Shown: positions 33,400 to 42,696, counted from the stretch's first letter. The stretch is 64,000 nt of DNA from AP-15 sp963845735 (GCA_963845735.1 CAWJTR010000009.1:372001-436000); one strand, 5' to 3'. Program-made: numbers and translations. Notes: generated by a model from the sequence alone, not told the origin.

Positions 33400-34226
33400 T
33401 GCGGCATGCCGAGCGCGGCGCGGCGTAACAATTCGGCAGCGAGCTGGATGTAGGCCTGGGCGCCAGCGCAGCGATGGTCGTAGATCAGCACCGGCTTGCC
33501 GTGCGATGGCGCCTCGGAAACCCGCACATTGCGCGGGATCACCGTGTCGAACACCTTGGCGCCGAGATGCTCCCGCACGTCGAGAGCGACGAGATCGCAC
33601 AGATTATTGCGCCGGTCATACATCGTCAGCACCACGCCTTGCAGTTCGAGGCGCGGGTTCAAGGCCCGCTGCACTCGTTCGATCGTGCGCATCAGCTGGC
33701 TCAACCCTTCGAGCGCATAAAATTCGCACTGCATCGGCACCAGCGCCCGATCGGCGGCAACGAGGGCGTTGATCGTCAGCAGATTCAGCGATGGCGGACA
33801 ATCGATCAGCACGTCGTCATAGTCGCGCACCCGGCTGCGAATCGCCCGGCTCAGCAAGAACTCACGGCGCTCGCGGGTCATTAACTCGAACTCGACGCCG
33901 CTCAGATCGTCCGAGGCCGGGATGATCGACAGACCCGGAATCTCGGTTCCGAGAACGGCGTCGGCCAGTTCGGCCTCGCCGAGGATCAGCTCGTAGCTGG
34001 TCACCCGGCGTGCCCGGCGGGGAACGCCGAGCCCGGTGCTGGCGTTCCCCTGAGGGTCGAGATCGATGACCAGAACGCGGTGGCCTGCTGCAGCCAGTGC
34101 CGTCGCCAGATTGATTGCGGTCGTGGTTTTGCCGACTCCGCCCTTCTGATTGGCGACGGCGACTATCCGGGCGCGATATGCAACCGGACGCGACTCCGGC
34201 CCGGCCTCAACCGTCGTGAGGCTCAC
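33396..34226 (-). CDS. parA: Chromosome partitioning ATPase ParA
   Basis: The 276-residue deviant-Walker ATPase moves ParB-parS complexes over the nucleoid. Motifs are VAVANQKGGVGKTTTAINLA (deviant Walker A with the signature Lys), DLDPQGNASTGLG, DVLIDCPPSLNLLTINALVA and LTMYDRRNNL. The GTG at 34226 overlaps the end of rsmG by about 20 bp; an ATG further up (34271) would overlap it more. It is the fourth gene of mnmE-mnmG-rsmG-parA-parB. Confidence 0.96.
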   Translation of the reverse strand: MSLTTVEAGPESRPVAYRARIVAVANQKGGVGKTTTAINLATALAAAGHRVLVIDLDPQGNASTGLGVPRRARRVTSYELILGEAELADAVLGTEIPGLSIIPASDDLSGVEFELMTRERREFLLSRAIRSRVRDYDDVLIDCPPSLNLLTINALVAADRALVPMQCEFYALEGLSQLMRTIERVQRALNPRLELQGVVLTMYDRRNNLCDLVALDVREHLGAKVFDTVIPRNVRVSEAPSHGKPVLIYDHRCAGAQAYIQLAAELLRRAALGMPQ

Positions 34227-34849
34227 GGACAACCTGATGCAAGCGCAGAACGACCCCCCGCGGATCGGCAATGCTGTTGTGCAGTGCCACGGTCATTGTC
34301 CAGCGTTTGCGCGCGAGGGTCAATTCCTCCGCAGCCCGCTCGCCCTTGGGAAACAGGCAGACCGTGTCGGCACCCAGAAACGGCTGGGCGAGATCGAGCA
34401 GCCGGTCGAGCGGCGCCAATGCCCGCGCGGTCACGACATCGACCGAGTGCGGCGGCACGGCGGCGACGCGGCAGGGGCGGATCGTCACAGACGCCTCGGC
34501 GATGCGCGCGGCCTCGCGCAGAAACGCCGCTTTGCGCGAATCCGCCTCGACCAGCTCGACCCCGGCTACGCCGAGAATCGCCAGCACCAGACCCGGAAAC
34601 CCGGCGCCGCTGCCGAGATCGATCAGGCTCTGCGTACCATCAGGTACGAAGCGGCCGCAGCTGCGCCGAATCGAGAAAGTGGCGCCGCCACAGATCGGCG
34701 ATCGTGTCGCGCCCGACGAGATTGATCCGCGCCGACCATCGGGTCAGCAATTCCGCATAGGCCTCGAGGCGGGCCAGTGTTTCACGTGAAACCGGAAAGA
34801 TCTCGGCGAAGCCCTGCGCGCTCAGCGGCGGCGGGTCGTCATGCCGCAC
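34207..34849 (-). pseudogene. rsmG: 16S rRNA (guanine-N7)-methyltransferase RsmG, single-base frameshift
   Basis: RsmG methylates G527 of 16S rRNA. The first frame (34849) has AYAELLTRWSARINLVGRDT and WRRHFLDSAQLRPL. One extra C at about 34642 then leads to an early stop at 34640. The restored frame has LVPDGTQSLIDLGSGAGFPG (SAM site), ELVEADSRKAAFLREAAR and FPKGERAAEEL, ending at 34207. The repaired length is about 213 residues, normal. Its start overlaps mnmG by 11 bp, and a parS site lies within its 5' codons. Confidence 0.9.
34778..34793. promoter_or_regulatory. parS centromere site (15 of 16 bases)
   Basis: TGTTTCACGTGAAACC matches the universal ParB-binding palindrome TGTTTCACGTGAAACA except the last base. 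It lies inside the 5' coding part of rsmG, beside the parAB genes whose product ParB should nucleate here. Confidence 0.92.
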
Positions 34850-36705
34850 GCCGCCTCACATGCTTCAACAGCGCGACCAGCGCCGCCGGGGTCACTCCCG
34901 AAATCCGCGCCGCTGCGCCCAAGGTCGCCGGCCGGGCGACCGCGAGCTTGTCGCAGATCTCGCGCGACAGGCTGCCGATCGTCGCGTAGTCGAGATCCGC
35001 CGGCAGCAGCAGCGACTCGTCGCGGCGGAACGCGGCGATGTCGCGCTCCTGGCGCTCGAGATAGCCGGCATAACGCGCATCAATCTCGACCTGCTCGGCG
35101 ATCTCCGGCGTCAGTCCAGCGAGATCGGGCCAGATCGCCGCCAGCCTCGCGAGGTCGATCCCGGGGTAGGCGAGCAATTCCGCGGCGCTGCGGGAGATGC
35201 CGTCCTCGTTGACCGCGATCCCGTGGCGCTTCAGGGCCGGCGGCGTCATCCGCAGCCGGGCAAGCCGAAGGCGGGCCTCGCCAAGCGCCGCCATCTTTGC
35301 CGCAAATTTCTCGGCGCGTCCGGCGGTGACACAGCCGAGGCGCACCCCGATCGGGGTCAGCCGCTGATCGGCGTTGTCGGCGCGGAGGACCAGCCGGTAC
35401 TCGGCGCGCGAGGTGAACATCCGGTACGGCTCGCTGGCGCCGCGGGTGACGAGGTCGTCGATCAGCACGCCGATATAGGCGTCGGCGCGGTCGAGCACGA
35501 GCGGCTCCGCGCCTGACGCCGCGAGCGCCGCGTTGAGCCCGGCGATCACCCCTTGCGCCGCCGCCTCCTCATAGCCGGTCGTGCCGTTGATCTGGCCGGC
35601 GAAATAGAGGCCGGGAACCCGCCGGGTCTCCAGGCTCGGATACAGCTCGCGCGGATCGACGAAATCATACTCGATCGCGTAACCGGGCCGCCGCATCACC
35701 GCGTGTTCGAGCCCGGGGATGGTTTGCAGCATCGCCTCCTGCACGTCGCGCGGCAATGAGGTCGAGATGCCGTTCGGGTAAATCGTGTCGTCGTCTAGCC
35801 CTTCCGGCTCGAGAAAGATCTGGTGCCGCTGGCGATCGGCAAAGCGCACGATCTTGTCCTCGATCGAAGGGCAATAGCGCGGCCCGATGCCGGTGATGTC
35901 GCCCGAATACATCGGCGAGCGCTCGAGATTGGCGCGGATCAACGCGTGCGTCGCCGGGGTCGTCGTCGTGATGTGGCAGGCGATTTGCGGCGTCGTGATC
36001 CGCTCGGTCATGAACGAAAACGGCGGCGGTGGGTCATCGCCCGGCTGGCGGTCGAGCCCGGCCCAGTCGATCGTTTTCCCATCGAGCCGGGGCGGGGTGC
36101 CGGTCTTGAGCCGGCCGAGGGCGAAGCCGGCGCGGGCGAGGGTCTGCGCCAGCCCGCGCGATGGCGCTTCGCCGACCCTTCCAGCCGGGATCTTTTCCTC
36201 GCCGATATGGATCAGGCCATTGAGAAAGGTGCCGGTGGTCAACACCACCCGGCCCGCCGCGATCTCACGGCCGTCGCCGAGCATAACCCCGCAAACTCGC
36301 CCGTCGCGGTCGAGCGACAGATCCTCGGCCGCGCCCTCGGCGATGTCGAGGCCGGCGGTTTCGGCCAGCAATTCGCTGACCGCCCGGCGATAGAGCTTGC
36401 GGTCGGCCTGGGCGCGCGGCCCGCGCACCGCCGCGTCCCTTGCTGCGGTTCAGAATGCGGAACTGGATGCCGGCGCGGTCGATCGCGCGACCCATGACGC
36501 CGTCAAGCGCATCGATCTCGCGCACCAAATGCCCCTTGCCGAGCCCCCCGATCGCCGGATTGCACGACATCTCGCCGATCGTCGCCCGCTTGTGGGTCAG
36601 CAATAAGGCGCGCGCTCCCAGCCGTGCCGCCGCAGCGGCCGCTTCGCACCCCGCATGCCCGCCGCCAATCACGACGACGTCGTAACGCCCGAAAACCTTG
36701 TTCAT
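34839..36705 (-). pseudogene. mnmG: tRNA uridine-5-carboxymethylaminomethyl enzyme MnmG, single-base frameshift
   Basis: With MnmE this FAD enzyme modifies U34 of several tRNAs. The first frame from 36705 gives YDVVVIGGGHAGCEAAAAAA, MSCNPAIGGLGKGHLVREID and FRILNRSKG. One extra base near 36435 shifts it. The rest (RGPRAQADRKLYRRA, TTGTFLNGLIHIG, LKTGTPPRLDGKTI, GQINGTTGYEEAAAQG, FTSRAEYRLVLRADNAD) continues to 34839. The repaired length of 621 residues is standard. The gene is essential or near-essential in many bacteria, so a true null would be surprising. Confidence 0.92.
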
Positions 36706-36742
36706 GGCCGCGGAATGTATGGTGACCACTTAACCCTGTCGA

Positions 36743-36758
36743 GGTTTCACGTGAGTAA
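36743..36758. promoter_or_regulatory. parS-like half-degenerate site upstream of mnmG
   Basis: GTTTCACGTGA (36744-36754) matches 11 central bases of parS, but the right arm decays to GTAA. It is intergenic, 38 bp upstream of the mnmG start and about 2 kb from the good parS at 34778. Confidence 0.55.
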
Positions 36759-36845
36759 GATGGGCTGAGCGTCAGCGAAGCCCATCGCGGTTTTGCGGCA
36801 CGATAGGGTGTCGCCCGGCTTTCTCCGGGCTCAACCCATCCTACG
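36759..36845. repeat. Intergenic palindromic repeat (GATGGGCT type), copy 1
   Basis: This contains GATGGGCT...AGCCCATC and GCCCGG...CCGGGC hairpins and ends CAACCCATCCTACG. The reverse complement begins CGTAGGATGGGTTGAGCCCG, a motif recurring between genes in many alphaproteobacteria. A related copy is at 37172-37212. Confidence 0.6.
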
Positions 36846-36869
36846 ACGACGGCCTGTCAAGCTGCAGGA

Positions 36870-37109
36870 TCATCGATAATGCTCGTCGCGGCTCCCCGGA
36901 TCAACGTAGGGCCGGGCGAACCCGTCCATCGCCGCGGGACTGTAGTCTCCGTTGATGAAGCGCCAGGCGCGCCAGATCACGAACGCTATGAACAGGAATG
37001 CCAAACCGAAAGGGATGCGCAGCCACCCGCCCTGCATCGGCCCGACGCCGCAAAACGCCAGGATCGCGAACAGCAGAGCGAAGGCCGTCCAAAACATTCT
37101 GAAGAACAT
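36870..37109 (-). CDS. Small two-helix membrane protein
   Basis: The 79-residue frame from ATG 37109 has two membrane helices (WTAFALLFAILAFCGVG and IPFGLAFLFIAFVIWRAW) and a polar tail FINGDYSPAAMDGFARPYVD. Codon use and hydrophobic pattern look coding. An ATG at 37148 would add 13 residues. It lies between mnmG and mnmE, flanked on both sides by palindromic repeats, and is absent from this position in the usual gene order. Function unknown. Confidence 0.6.
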   Translation of the reverse strand: MFFRMFWTAFALLFAILAFCGVGPMQGGWLRIPFGLAFLFIAFVIWRAWRFINGDYSPAAMDGFARPYVDPGSRDEHYR

Positions 37110-37171
37110 GGCCGCCTCCTGTGCAGAGCTAATCTCTTGCACCTCCATCGGCAAGCCCGCTGCGTAGCCGC

Positions 37172-37212
37172 GTAGGATGGACTGAGCCATTGCGAAGCCC
37201 ATTACGCTGGGC
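37172..37212. repeat. Intergenic palindromic repeat, copy 2 (partial)
   Basis: GTAGGATGGACTGAGCCAT followed by GCGAAGCCCATTACGCTGGGC shares the GTAGGATGG-x-CTGAG and GCGAAGCCCAT blocks with 36759-36845. It lies between the small membrane-protein gene and mnmE. Confidence 0.55.
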
Positions 37213-37288
37213 TCTCCGTTCTGCAGACACGATGAACCTCGGCCCCAACCCTCTCCGTGCAAGCGGGCCGGAGAGCGAAACTCGCGGG

Positions 37289-38866
37289 TCACTTGCCGAT
37301 GCAGAAGTCGCGGAAGATCACGTCGAGCAGGTCTTCGACATCGACCGTGCCGGTGATCCGGCCGAGGCTGCGCAATGCCAAGCGAAGGTCTTCAGCCCGC
37401 AACTCCGGCAGGGTCGCCTCGCGGGCTCGGCGCAGCGATATTGCGGCCTCTTCGAGTGACTGGCGATGGCGGGCGCGGGTCAGAACCGGGGCCTCGATCC
37501 GATAGGCTTGGGCGATCCGATCGGATAGAGCTGCCAGCAGTGCGTCGAGGCCTGCGCCGGTCAGAGCCGAGACTGGGATCGCCGCTCCCACGCTTCCGGT
37601 TGGCACGGGCATTTCCTCTCCTGCTATCGGAGGGAAAAAAGGGTCTGTCGACAACGACAACCTGCTGTCGTCATGGCCGGGCTTGTCCCGGCTATCCACG
37701 CCTTCCTCGCGCCGCCCCAGATCACCCGTCGCCCCGTGGATGCCCGGATCAAGTCCGGGCATGACGGTTTTGGGTGGCGCGTACCTCACCCTGAAACCTG
37801 TCCCGTTCTCCCGCTCCGGTCCAGCCACGGGCGAAGTAGAGTAAGCTGAAACCTGCACCAACAGGTCGATCTTGTTGGCGACGAGGATCGTGTCAGGGCC
37901 GGGCCACGCAGCGGCGCCGGTGGCTTCGGCGGGGTGCCGCGCGTCGAATATGAAAAGCCGGATCTCGGCTCGCTCGGCGCGGCATAAGGCACGGCGCCGC
38001 CCTTCCTGTTCGATCGCATCGTCGCTATCGCGTAATCCCGCCGTGTCGGCGAGTACGACCGGATAGCCGTTGAGATCGATCGCTACCTCGACGATGTCGC
38101 GAGTGGTGCCGGCAGTCGGCGAAGTGATCGCCGCCTCGCGCCGGGCGATCCGGTTCAGCAGGCTCGACTTGCCGGCGTTGGGAGGGCCGATGATTGCGAC
38201 GCTGATGCCGTCGCGCAGCCTCTCGCCGCGATGGCCGTCGGCGAGATGCCGGTCGATTTCGGCGGCGAGCTCGCCCGTCTCAACGCAGATGCGGTCTTCG
38301 ATTTCCGGCGGCAGATCTTCGTCGGGGAAATCAATTGCGGCTTCGAGATGGGCGAGGATATGGGTCAGACGGCGCGACCAGTCGTGATAAAGGCCGCCGA
38401 GCGCGCCGTCGAGCTGGCGCAACGCCTGGCGGCGCTGAGCTTCGGTCTCGGCCGCAGCCAAGTCGGCGACCGCCTCGGCCTGAGTGAGGTCGAGCTTGCC
38501 GTTCAGAAACGCGCGACGGGTGAACTCCCCGGGCTCAGCGAGGCGCAGCCCGAGCCGGCTCAGTACCTCGATGAATGCAGCGAGCACGGCACGGCTGCCG
38601 TGCACGTGAAACTCGGCGACATCCTCGCCGGTGGCGCTGTTCGGCGCCGGGAACCACAGCACCAATCCGTCGTCTAGCAGCTCGCCGTTCGCCGGGTTGA
38701 CGAACCGCCTGCGCCGGACCGATCGCGGCGGTGGTAAATCGCCCGCGACCAGGGAGAGGACTCGCGCGGCGTCGGTTCCCGATAGGCGCAAGATGGCGAT
38801 GGCAGCGCGGCCTGCCGCCGTCGCCGGGGCGAAAATAGTGTCTGTCGTGAACTCGGCAGCCGTCAG
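37289..38866 (-). CDS. mnmE: tRNA modification GTPase MnmE with an in-frame repeat insertion
   Basis: The partner of MnmG, about 525 residues against the usual 440-460. It shows TIFAPATAAGRAAIAILRLSG (N-terminal folate-binding domain), GEFTRRAFLNGKLDLTQAEA, the G domain with G1 GPPNAGKSSLLN, G2 TSPTAGTTRD, G3 DTAGLRD and G4 NKID. It ends in the C-terminal CIGK, whose Cys is typical. Between G4 and the SALTGAG motif lies an extra segment of about 85 residues (about 335-420) with MPGLDPGIHG and DSRDKPGHDDS, encoded by a palindromic element. No ATG, GTG or TTG start is in frame near the expected N-terminus; CTG at 38866, overlapping the ferredoxin stop, is the best fit. Confidence 0.9.
   Translation of the reverse strand: MTAAEFTTDTIFAPATAAGRAAIAILRLSGTDAARVLSLVAGDLPPPRSVRRRRFVNPANGELLDDGLVLWFPAPNSATGEDVAEFHVHGSRAVLAAFIEVLSRLGLRLAEPGEFTRRAFLNGKLDLTQAEAVADLAAAETEAQRRQALRQLDGALGGLYHDWSRRLTHILAHLEAAIDFPDEDLPPEIEDRICVETGELAAEIDRHLADGHRGERLRDGISVAIIGPPNAGKSSLLNRIARREAAITSPTAGTTRDIVEVAIDLNGYPVVLADTAGLRDSDDAIEQEGRRRALCRAERAEIRLFIFDARHPAEATGAAAWPGPDTILVANKIDLLVQVSAYSTSPVAGPERENGTGFRVRYAPPKTVMPGLDPGIHGATGDLGRREEGVDSRDKPGHDDSRLSLSTDPFFPPIAGEEMPVPTGSVGAAIPVSALTGAGLDALLAALSDRIAQAYRIEAPVLTRARHRQSLEEAAISLRRAREATLPELRAEDLRLALRSLGRITGTVDVEDLLDVIFRDFCIGK
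37669..37766. repeat. Palindromic interspersed element inside mnmE
   Basis: Arms 37669-37700 and 37735-37766 are inverted repeats (26 of 32 match) built on CGTCATGCCCGG...ATCCACG, itself a small palindrome, around a 34-bp centre. This sequence type is a dispersed repeat in alphaproteobacteria, normally intergenic. Here it is translated in frame without stop codons. Confidence 0.85.
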
Positions 38867-39234
38867 TGCTTTGGCGGCAGCTGGTCCGGCCGCAGCATCA
38901 GCCGATCGACCCGGCCGCCTTCGACCAAATGCTTCTGGATGATCTCGTCGACATCCGCGGTGGTTTCGTAGCGGTACCAAGTTCCCTCGGGGTAGATGAC
39001 CATATTCGGGCCAAATTCGCAGCGGTCTAGACAGCCGGCGGCGTTGACGCGAATGTTCTCGACGCCGGCGGTGCGTGCTTTCTCGCGCATATAGCCGCGC
39101 ACCTTATCGAAACCCCCGGCCGCTTCGGCCCGAGCCATGCAGCAGCCACGCGGATGACCGTCCGGCCGCACATTGTTGCACATGAAAATATGGCGCGTGT
39201 AGAAGAGCCGCGGATCTCCGGGTGCGTCTGCCAT
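38863..39234 (-). CDS. Thioredoxin-like [2Fe-2S] ferredoxin
   Basis: The 123-residue protein has the pattern C19-x11-C31/C32 (FMCNNVRPDG, RGCC) and C68-x3-C72 (AAGCLDRCEFGPNMVIYPEG) of thioredoxin-fold [2Fe-2S] ferredoxins. The four-cysteine cluster set is complete. It probably serves as an electron carrier; the partner is unknown. Its TGA overlaps the presumed mnmE start region, so mnmE translation may depend on it. Confidence 0.9.
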   Translation of the reverse strand: MADAPGDPRLFYTRHIFMCNNVRPDGHPRGCCMARAEAAGGFDKVRGYMREKARTAGVENIRVNAAGCLDRCEFGPNMVIYPEGTWYRYETTADVDEIIQKHLVEGGRVDRLMLRPDQLPPKH

Positions 39235-39384
39235 TTGTCGTTTCTCCGGTTTGGATAGCGCGCGGCGGAGTGAATGATGCAGACCGCCGTGGTGAGAGTA
39301 GAGTGCCGAACCTAACCCGTCGCGGCACAGAGGGCAAATGCATCCGCTGCCCTAGCCCCGACTATCTGCATCGCAGGAGCCGCA

Positions 39385-41403
39385 ATGGAGCGCAACCGCC
39401 TCGGCGAGGAAACGAGCCCCTATCTTCTCCAGCACCGCGACAATCCTGTTCACTGGCAAGCTTGGAGCGAAGCCACACTCGCCGCCGCCAAAGCGGCCGG
39501 CAAGCCTATCCTGCTATCGGTCGGCTACGCGGCCTGTCATTGGTGCCATGTCATGGCGCGGGAGAGCTTCGAAGCCCCTGAGATCGCGGCGACGATGAAC
39601 CGGCTGTTCGTCAACATCAAAGTCGACCGCGAGGAGCGGCCCGACCTCGACCAGATCTATCAGCACGCGCTAGCGTTGATGGGTGAGCAGGGCGGCTGGC
39701 CGCTGACGATGTTCTTGACCCCTGACGGCGAGCCGTTCTGGGGCGGGACCTATTTCCCGCCCGATCAACGCTGGGGACGCCCCGGATTTCCGCAAGTGCT
39801 CGAGGCGATCAGCGAGGCCTACGCCAGCAAACGCGATGATGTGGCGAAAAATGTGGTCATCTTGCGCGAGGCGCTGCAGCGGCTGGGCCAGCCGCAGCAA
39901 GGTGGCGCCATCCTGCGCCAACAGCTCGACCCTATCGCCGAGCGGCTGTTGCGTGAGATCGACCAGATCCATGGCGGCATTGGCACCGCACCAAAGTTCC
40001 CGCAATGCGCGATACTCGAATTGTTTTGGCGGGCCTGGAAACGTACCCACAGCACACCCTACCGCGACGCCGTAACAAAGGCTCTCGACGCGATGTGCCA
40101 GGGCGGCATCTATGACCATCTGGGCGGCGGCTTCGCCCGCTATTCGACCGATGCGCGCTGGCTGGCGCCGCATTTCGAAAAGATGCTCTACGACAACTCC
40201 GAGTTGATCGATCTGTTGACCCTGGTGTGGCAGGAGACCAAGAGCCCGCTCTATCGACAGCGGATCGACGAAACGGTGGGCTGGGTCGCCCGCGAGATGC
40301 GGACGCCGGGGGGCGGTTTCGCGAGCAGTCTGGACGCCGACAGCGAGCACGAAGAGGGCAAATTCTACGTCTGGTCAGAGGCTGAGATCGATGCGGTGTT
40401 GGGCGACCGCGCGCCTCTATTCAAGGGTTTTTACGACGTAACGCCGGCGGGCAATTGGGAGGGTCACACGATTCTCAACCGGATAAACGCACCGGTGATG
40501 GCAAATCCCGAGACCGAACGCGAACTCACTCTATGCCGAGACCTACTGCTCCGGGCACGCGGGGCGCGGGTGCGGCCCGGCTGGGACGACAAGGTGCTAG
40601 CCGATTGGAACGGGCTGATGATCGCGGCGATGGCCAATGCCGGCCTCGTTTTCAAGCGCCCGGATTGGATCGAAACCGCGCGGGCCGCCTTCGACTTTGT
40701 CTGTCAGCAAATGACCGTGTCGAATGCGCGCCTGCTGCACAGCTGGCGAGAAAACCGTGCCCGCCATCCGGCCAGCGTCGACGATTACGCCAAACTCTGC
40801 CGCGCCGCGCTGTCGCTTTACGAAGCGACCAACGACGATCGTCTTCTCGTGCAGGTGCGCGATTGGGTGGCGATCCTCGACCGCCACTACTGGGACCCGG
40901 TGGGCGGCGGGTATTTCTTTTCGGCCGACGACACCGAGGCGCTGATCGCCCGCGCGAAGACTGCTGCCGATGCGGCTGTCCCCGCCGGCAACGGTACTCT
41001 GGTCGGGATGCTGACCAGGCTCGCGATCCTAACCGGCGACGATGCTTATCGCCGCCGCGCCGAAGCGATCGTCGAGACGTTTTCCGGGGAACTCGCGCGC
41101 AATTTCTTTCCGCTGGCGACACTGCTCAATAACGCTGAAGTGCTGGCCGAGCCGTTGCAGATCGTGATTGTCGGCGAGCCCGGCGACGCGGCGTTCGACG
41201 CCCTGCACCGCGCAGTTTACAGCGCTTCGTTGCCGAACCGGGTGGTTCTTTCGCTGCCGTCAGGCCGCGAGTTGCCGGCCGATCATCCAGCGCATGGCAA
41301 GGGTCTCGTAGGCGATCGCGCCGCCGCCTATGTGTGCCTCGGCCCGGTGTGCTCGCTGCCGCTGACCGACCCCGAGAAACTGCTCGCCAACCTTGTCGAA
41401 TAA
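39385..41403 (+). CDS. Thioredoxin-domain protein of the DUF255 (YyaL/spermatogenesis-associated 20) family
   Basis: The 672-residue cytosolic protein has an N-terminal thioredoxin-like domain with NRLGEETSPYLLQHRDNPVHW and the CxxC-like GYAACHWCHVMARESF. GGWPLTMFLTPDGEPFWGGT and a long (alpha/alpha)6 glycosidase-like domain follow (YDHLGGGFARYSTDARWLAPHFEKMLYD, DDKVLADWNGLMIAAM). The family is widespread and its biochemical role unproven. Length is normal and no damage is seen. A ribosome-binding site AGGAG precedes the ATG. Confidence 0.93.
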   Translation: MERNRLGEETSPYLLQHRDNPVHWQAWSEATLAAAKAAGKPILLSVGYAACHWCHVMARESFEAPEIAATMNRLFVNIKVDREERPDLDQIYQHALALMGEQGGWPLTMFLTPDGEPFWGGTYFPPDQRWGRPGFPQVLEAISEAYASKRDDVAKNVVILREALQRLGQPQQGGAILRQQLDPIAERLLREIDQIHGGIGTAPKFPQCAILELFWRAWKRTHSTPYRDAVTKALDAMCQGGIYDHLGGGFARYSTDARWLAPHFEKMLYDNSELIDLLTLVWQETKSPLYRQRIDETVGWVAREMRTPGGGFASSLDADSEHEEGKFYVWSEAEIDAVLGDRAPLFKGFYDVTPAGNWEGHTILNRINAPVMANPETERELTLCRDLLLRARGARVRPGWDDKVLADWNGLMIAAMANAGLVFKRPDWIETARAAFDFVCQQMTVSNARLLHSWRENRARHPASVDDYAKLCRAALSLYEATNDDRLLVQVRDWVAILDRHYWDPVGGGYFFSADDTEALIARAKTAADAAVPAGNGTLVGMLTRLAILTGDDAYRRRAEAIVETFSGELARNFFPLATLLNNAEVLAEPLQIVIVGEPGDAAFDALHRAVYSASLPNRVVLSLPSGRELPADHPAHGKGLVGDRAAAYVCLGPVCSLPLTDPEKLLANLVE

Positions 41404-41597
41404 CACAGACGTTCTGGTATGGCTTTATCCGTGCGGGTCGCGGAGGACCGTTACAGCTGCAGAGGTCCTGCCGCCGAGCGCATTCTCTTGGAACTGGAAC
41501 GCGCTGATCAAGCCGGTCTATGTTGTACGCTCGAAGCCGGCAGGCAGAAAGCCGCTTTACCGGCTCATCATTGATCTGAAGCGGGAAAGGAAGCGCT

Positions 41598-42574
41598 ATG
41601 GTTCACGCGATCCGTTTCGAGCAGGCTGGCGGCCCCGAGGTCTTGTCGTGGCAGGAGGTTGAGGTCGGCAAGCCCGGGCACGGCCAAGTGCGACTGCGCC
41701 ACACCGCGGTTGGTCTCAATTACATCGACACCTATCAGCGCAGCGGGCTCTACCCGATGCCGATGCCGAGCGGGCTTGGCTCCGAGGCGGCCGGCGTCGT
41801 CGAGGAGGTTGGGCCGGGGGTCAGCGGGCTCAAACCCGGCGACCGCGTCGCCTATGCCGGCGGCCCGATCGGGGCTTACGCCGAGGGCCGCGTCATGCCG
41901 GCCGACCGCCTCGTCCCGGTTCCCCCCAGCATTACCGACAGCCAAGCCGCGGCGATGATGCTCAAAGGCATGACCGCGTGGTACCTGGTCCGGCGCACCC
42001 ATCCGGTGAAGCGCGGCGAAACGATCCTGATACATGCCGCAGCGGGAGGAGTCGGGCTGATTGTCTGCCAATGGGCCAAGCATCTCGGCGCCACCGTGAT
42101 CGGCACCGTCGGCGACGATGACAAGGCCGCACTCGCCAAGAAAAACGGGTGCGACTATCCGGTCAACTATCGCCGCGAGGATTTCGTCGCCAGGGTCGCG
42201 GAAATCACCGGCGGCAAAAAGCTGCCGGTCGTCTACGACTTCGGTCGGCAAGGATACTTTCTACAAATCGCTCGATTGCCTGGCGCCGCTTGGACTGATG
42301 GCCTCCTTCGGGCAGTCCTCGGGGGCAATCGGTCCGGTTGATATCGGCATTCTCGCCGCCAAAGGCTCGCTGTTCCTGACCCGGCCGACATTGAACACCT
42401 ACACGGCAAGCCGCGAGGACCTGGCTGACCGCCTCGCGTGAATTGTTCGAGGTGGTCGCAAGCGGCGCGGTCAAGATCGCGGTCAACCAGACCTATCCGC
42501 TGCGCGAGGCCGCGCGCGCGCATCGCGACCTGCAAGACCGCAAGACGACCGGCCAGACCGTGCTTACTGTTTAG
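41598..42574 (+). pseudogene. qor: NADPH:quinone oxidoreductase, two single-base frameshifts
   Basis: The zinc-independent MDR-family enzyme reduces quinones. The first frame has VHAIRFEQAGGPEVLSW, VGLNYIDTYQRSGLYP, LGSEAAGVVEEVG and ILIHAAAGGVGLIVCQWAKH. An extra T near 42239 breaks it. The second frame gives SVGKDTFYKSLDCLAPLG and SFGQSSGAIGPVDIGILAAK up to LADRLA. Another extra base near 42435 leads to the third frame ASRELFEVVASGAVKI to TAG at 42572. The repaired length is about 324 residues, exactly the family norm. Confidence 0.9.
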
Positions 42575-42595
42575 AGACCAGTAATATCATTCATT

Positions 42596-42677
42596 CATTG
42601 CGAGAAGCATCGCGACGAAGCAATCTCAAGTAGTTAAGTGAGAGCGGGATGAGATTGCTTCGCTTCGCTCTGCAATG
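42596..42677. repeat. REP-like palindromic repeat between convergent qor and rho
   Basis: CATTGCGAGAAGC...GAAGCAATCTC is followed by GAGATTGCTTCG...GCAATG, an imperfect inverted repeat around a short AT-rich centre. This GAAGCAATC-type element is a known class of dispersed repeat in alphaproteobacteria. Between convergent genes it may act as a bidirectional terminator. Confidence 0.7.
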
Positions 42678-42696
42678 ATAGACGGTCGAACTAGTC

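Noticed and set aside
41404..41597. Small plus-strand frame (MSNNTDVLVWLYPCG) between the DUF255 gene and qor
   Set aside because: It overlaps both neighbours, has no motif and no ribosome-binding site of its own. It is treated as intergenic.
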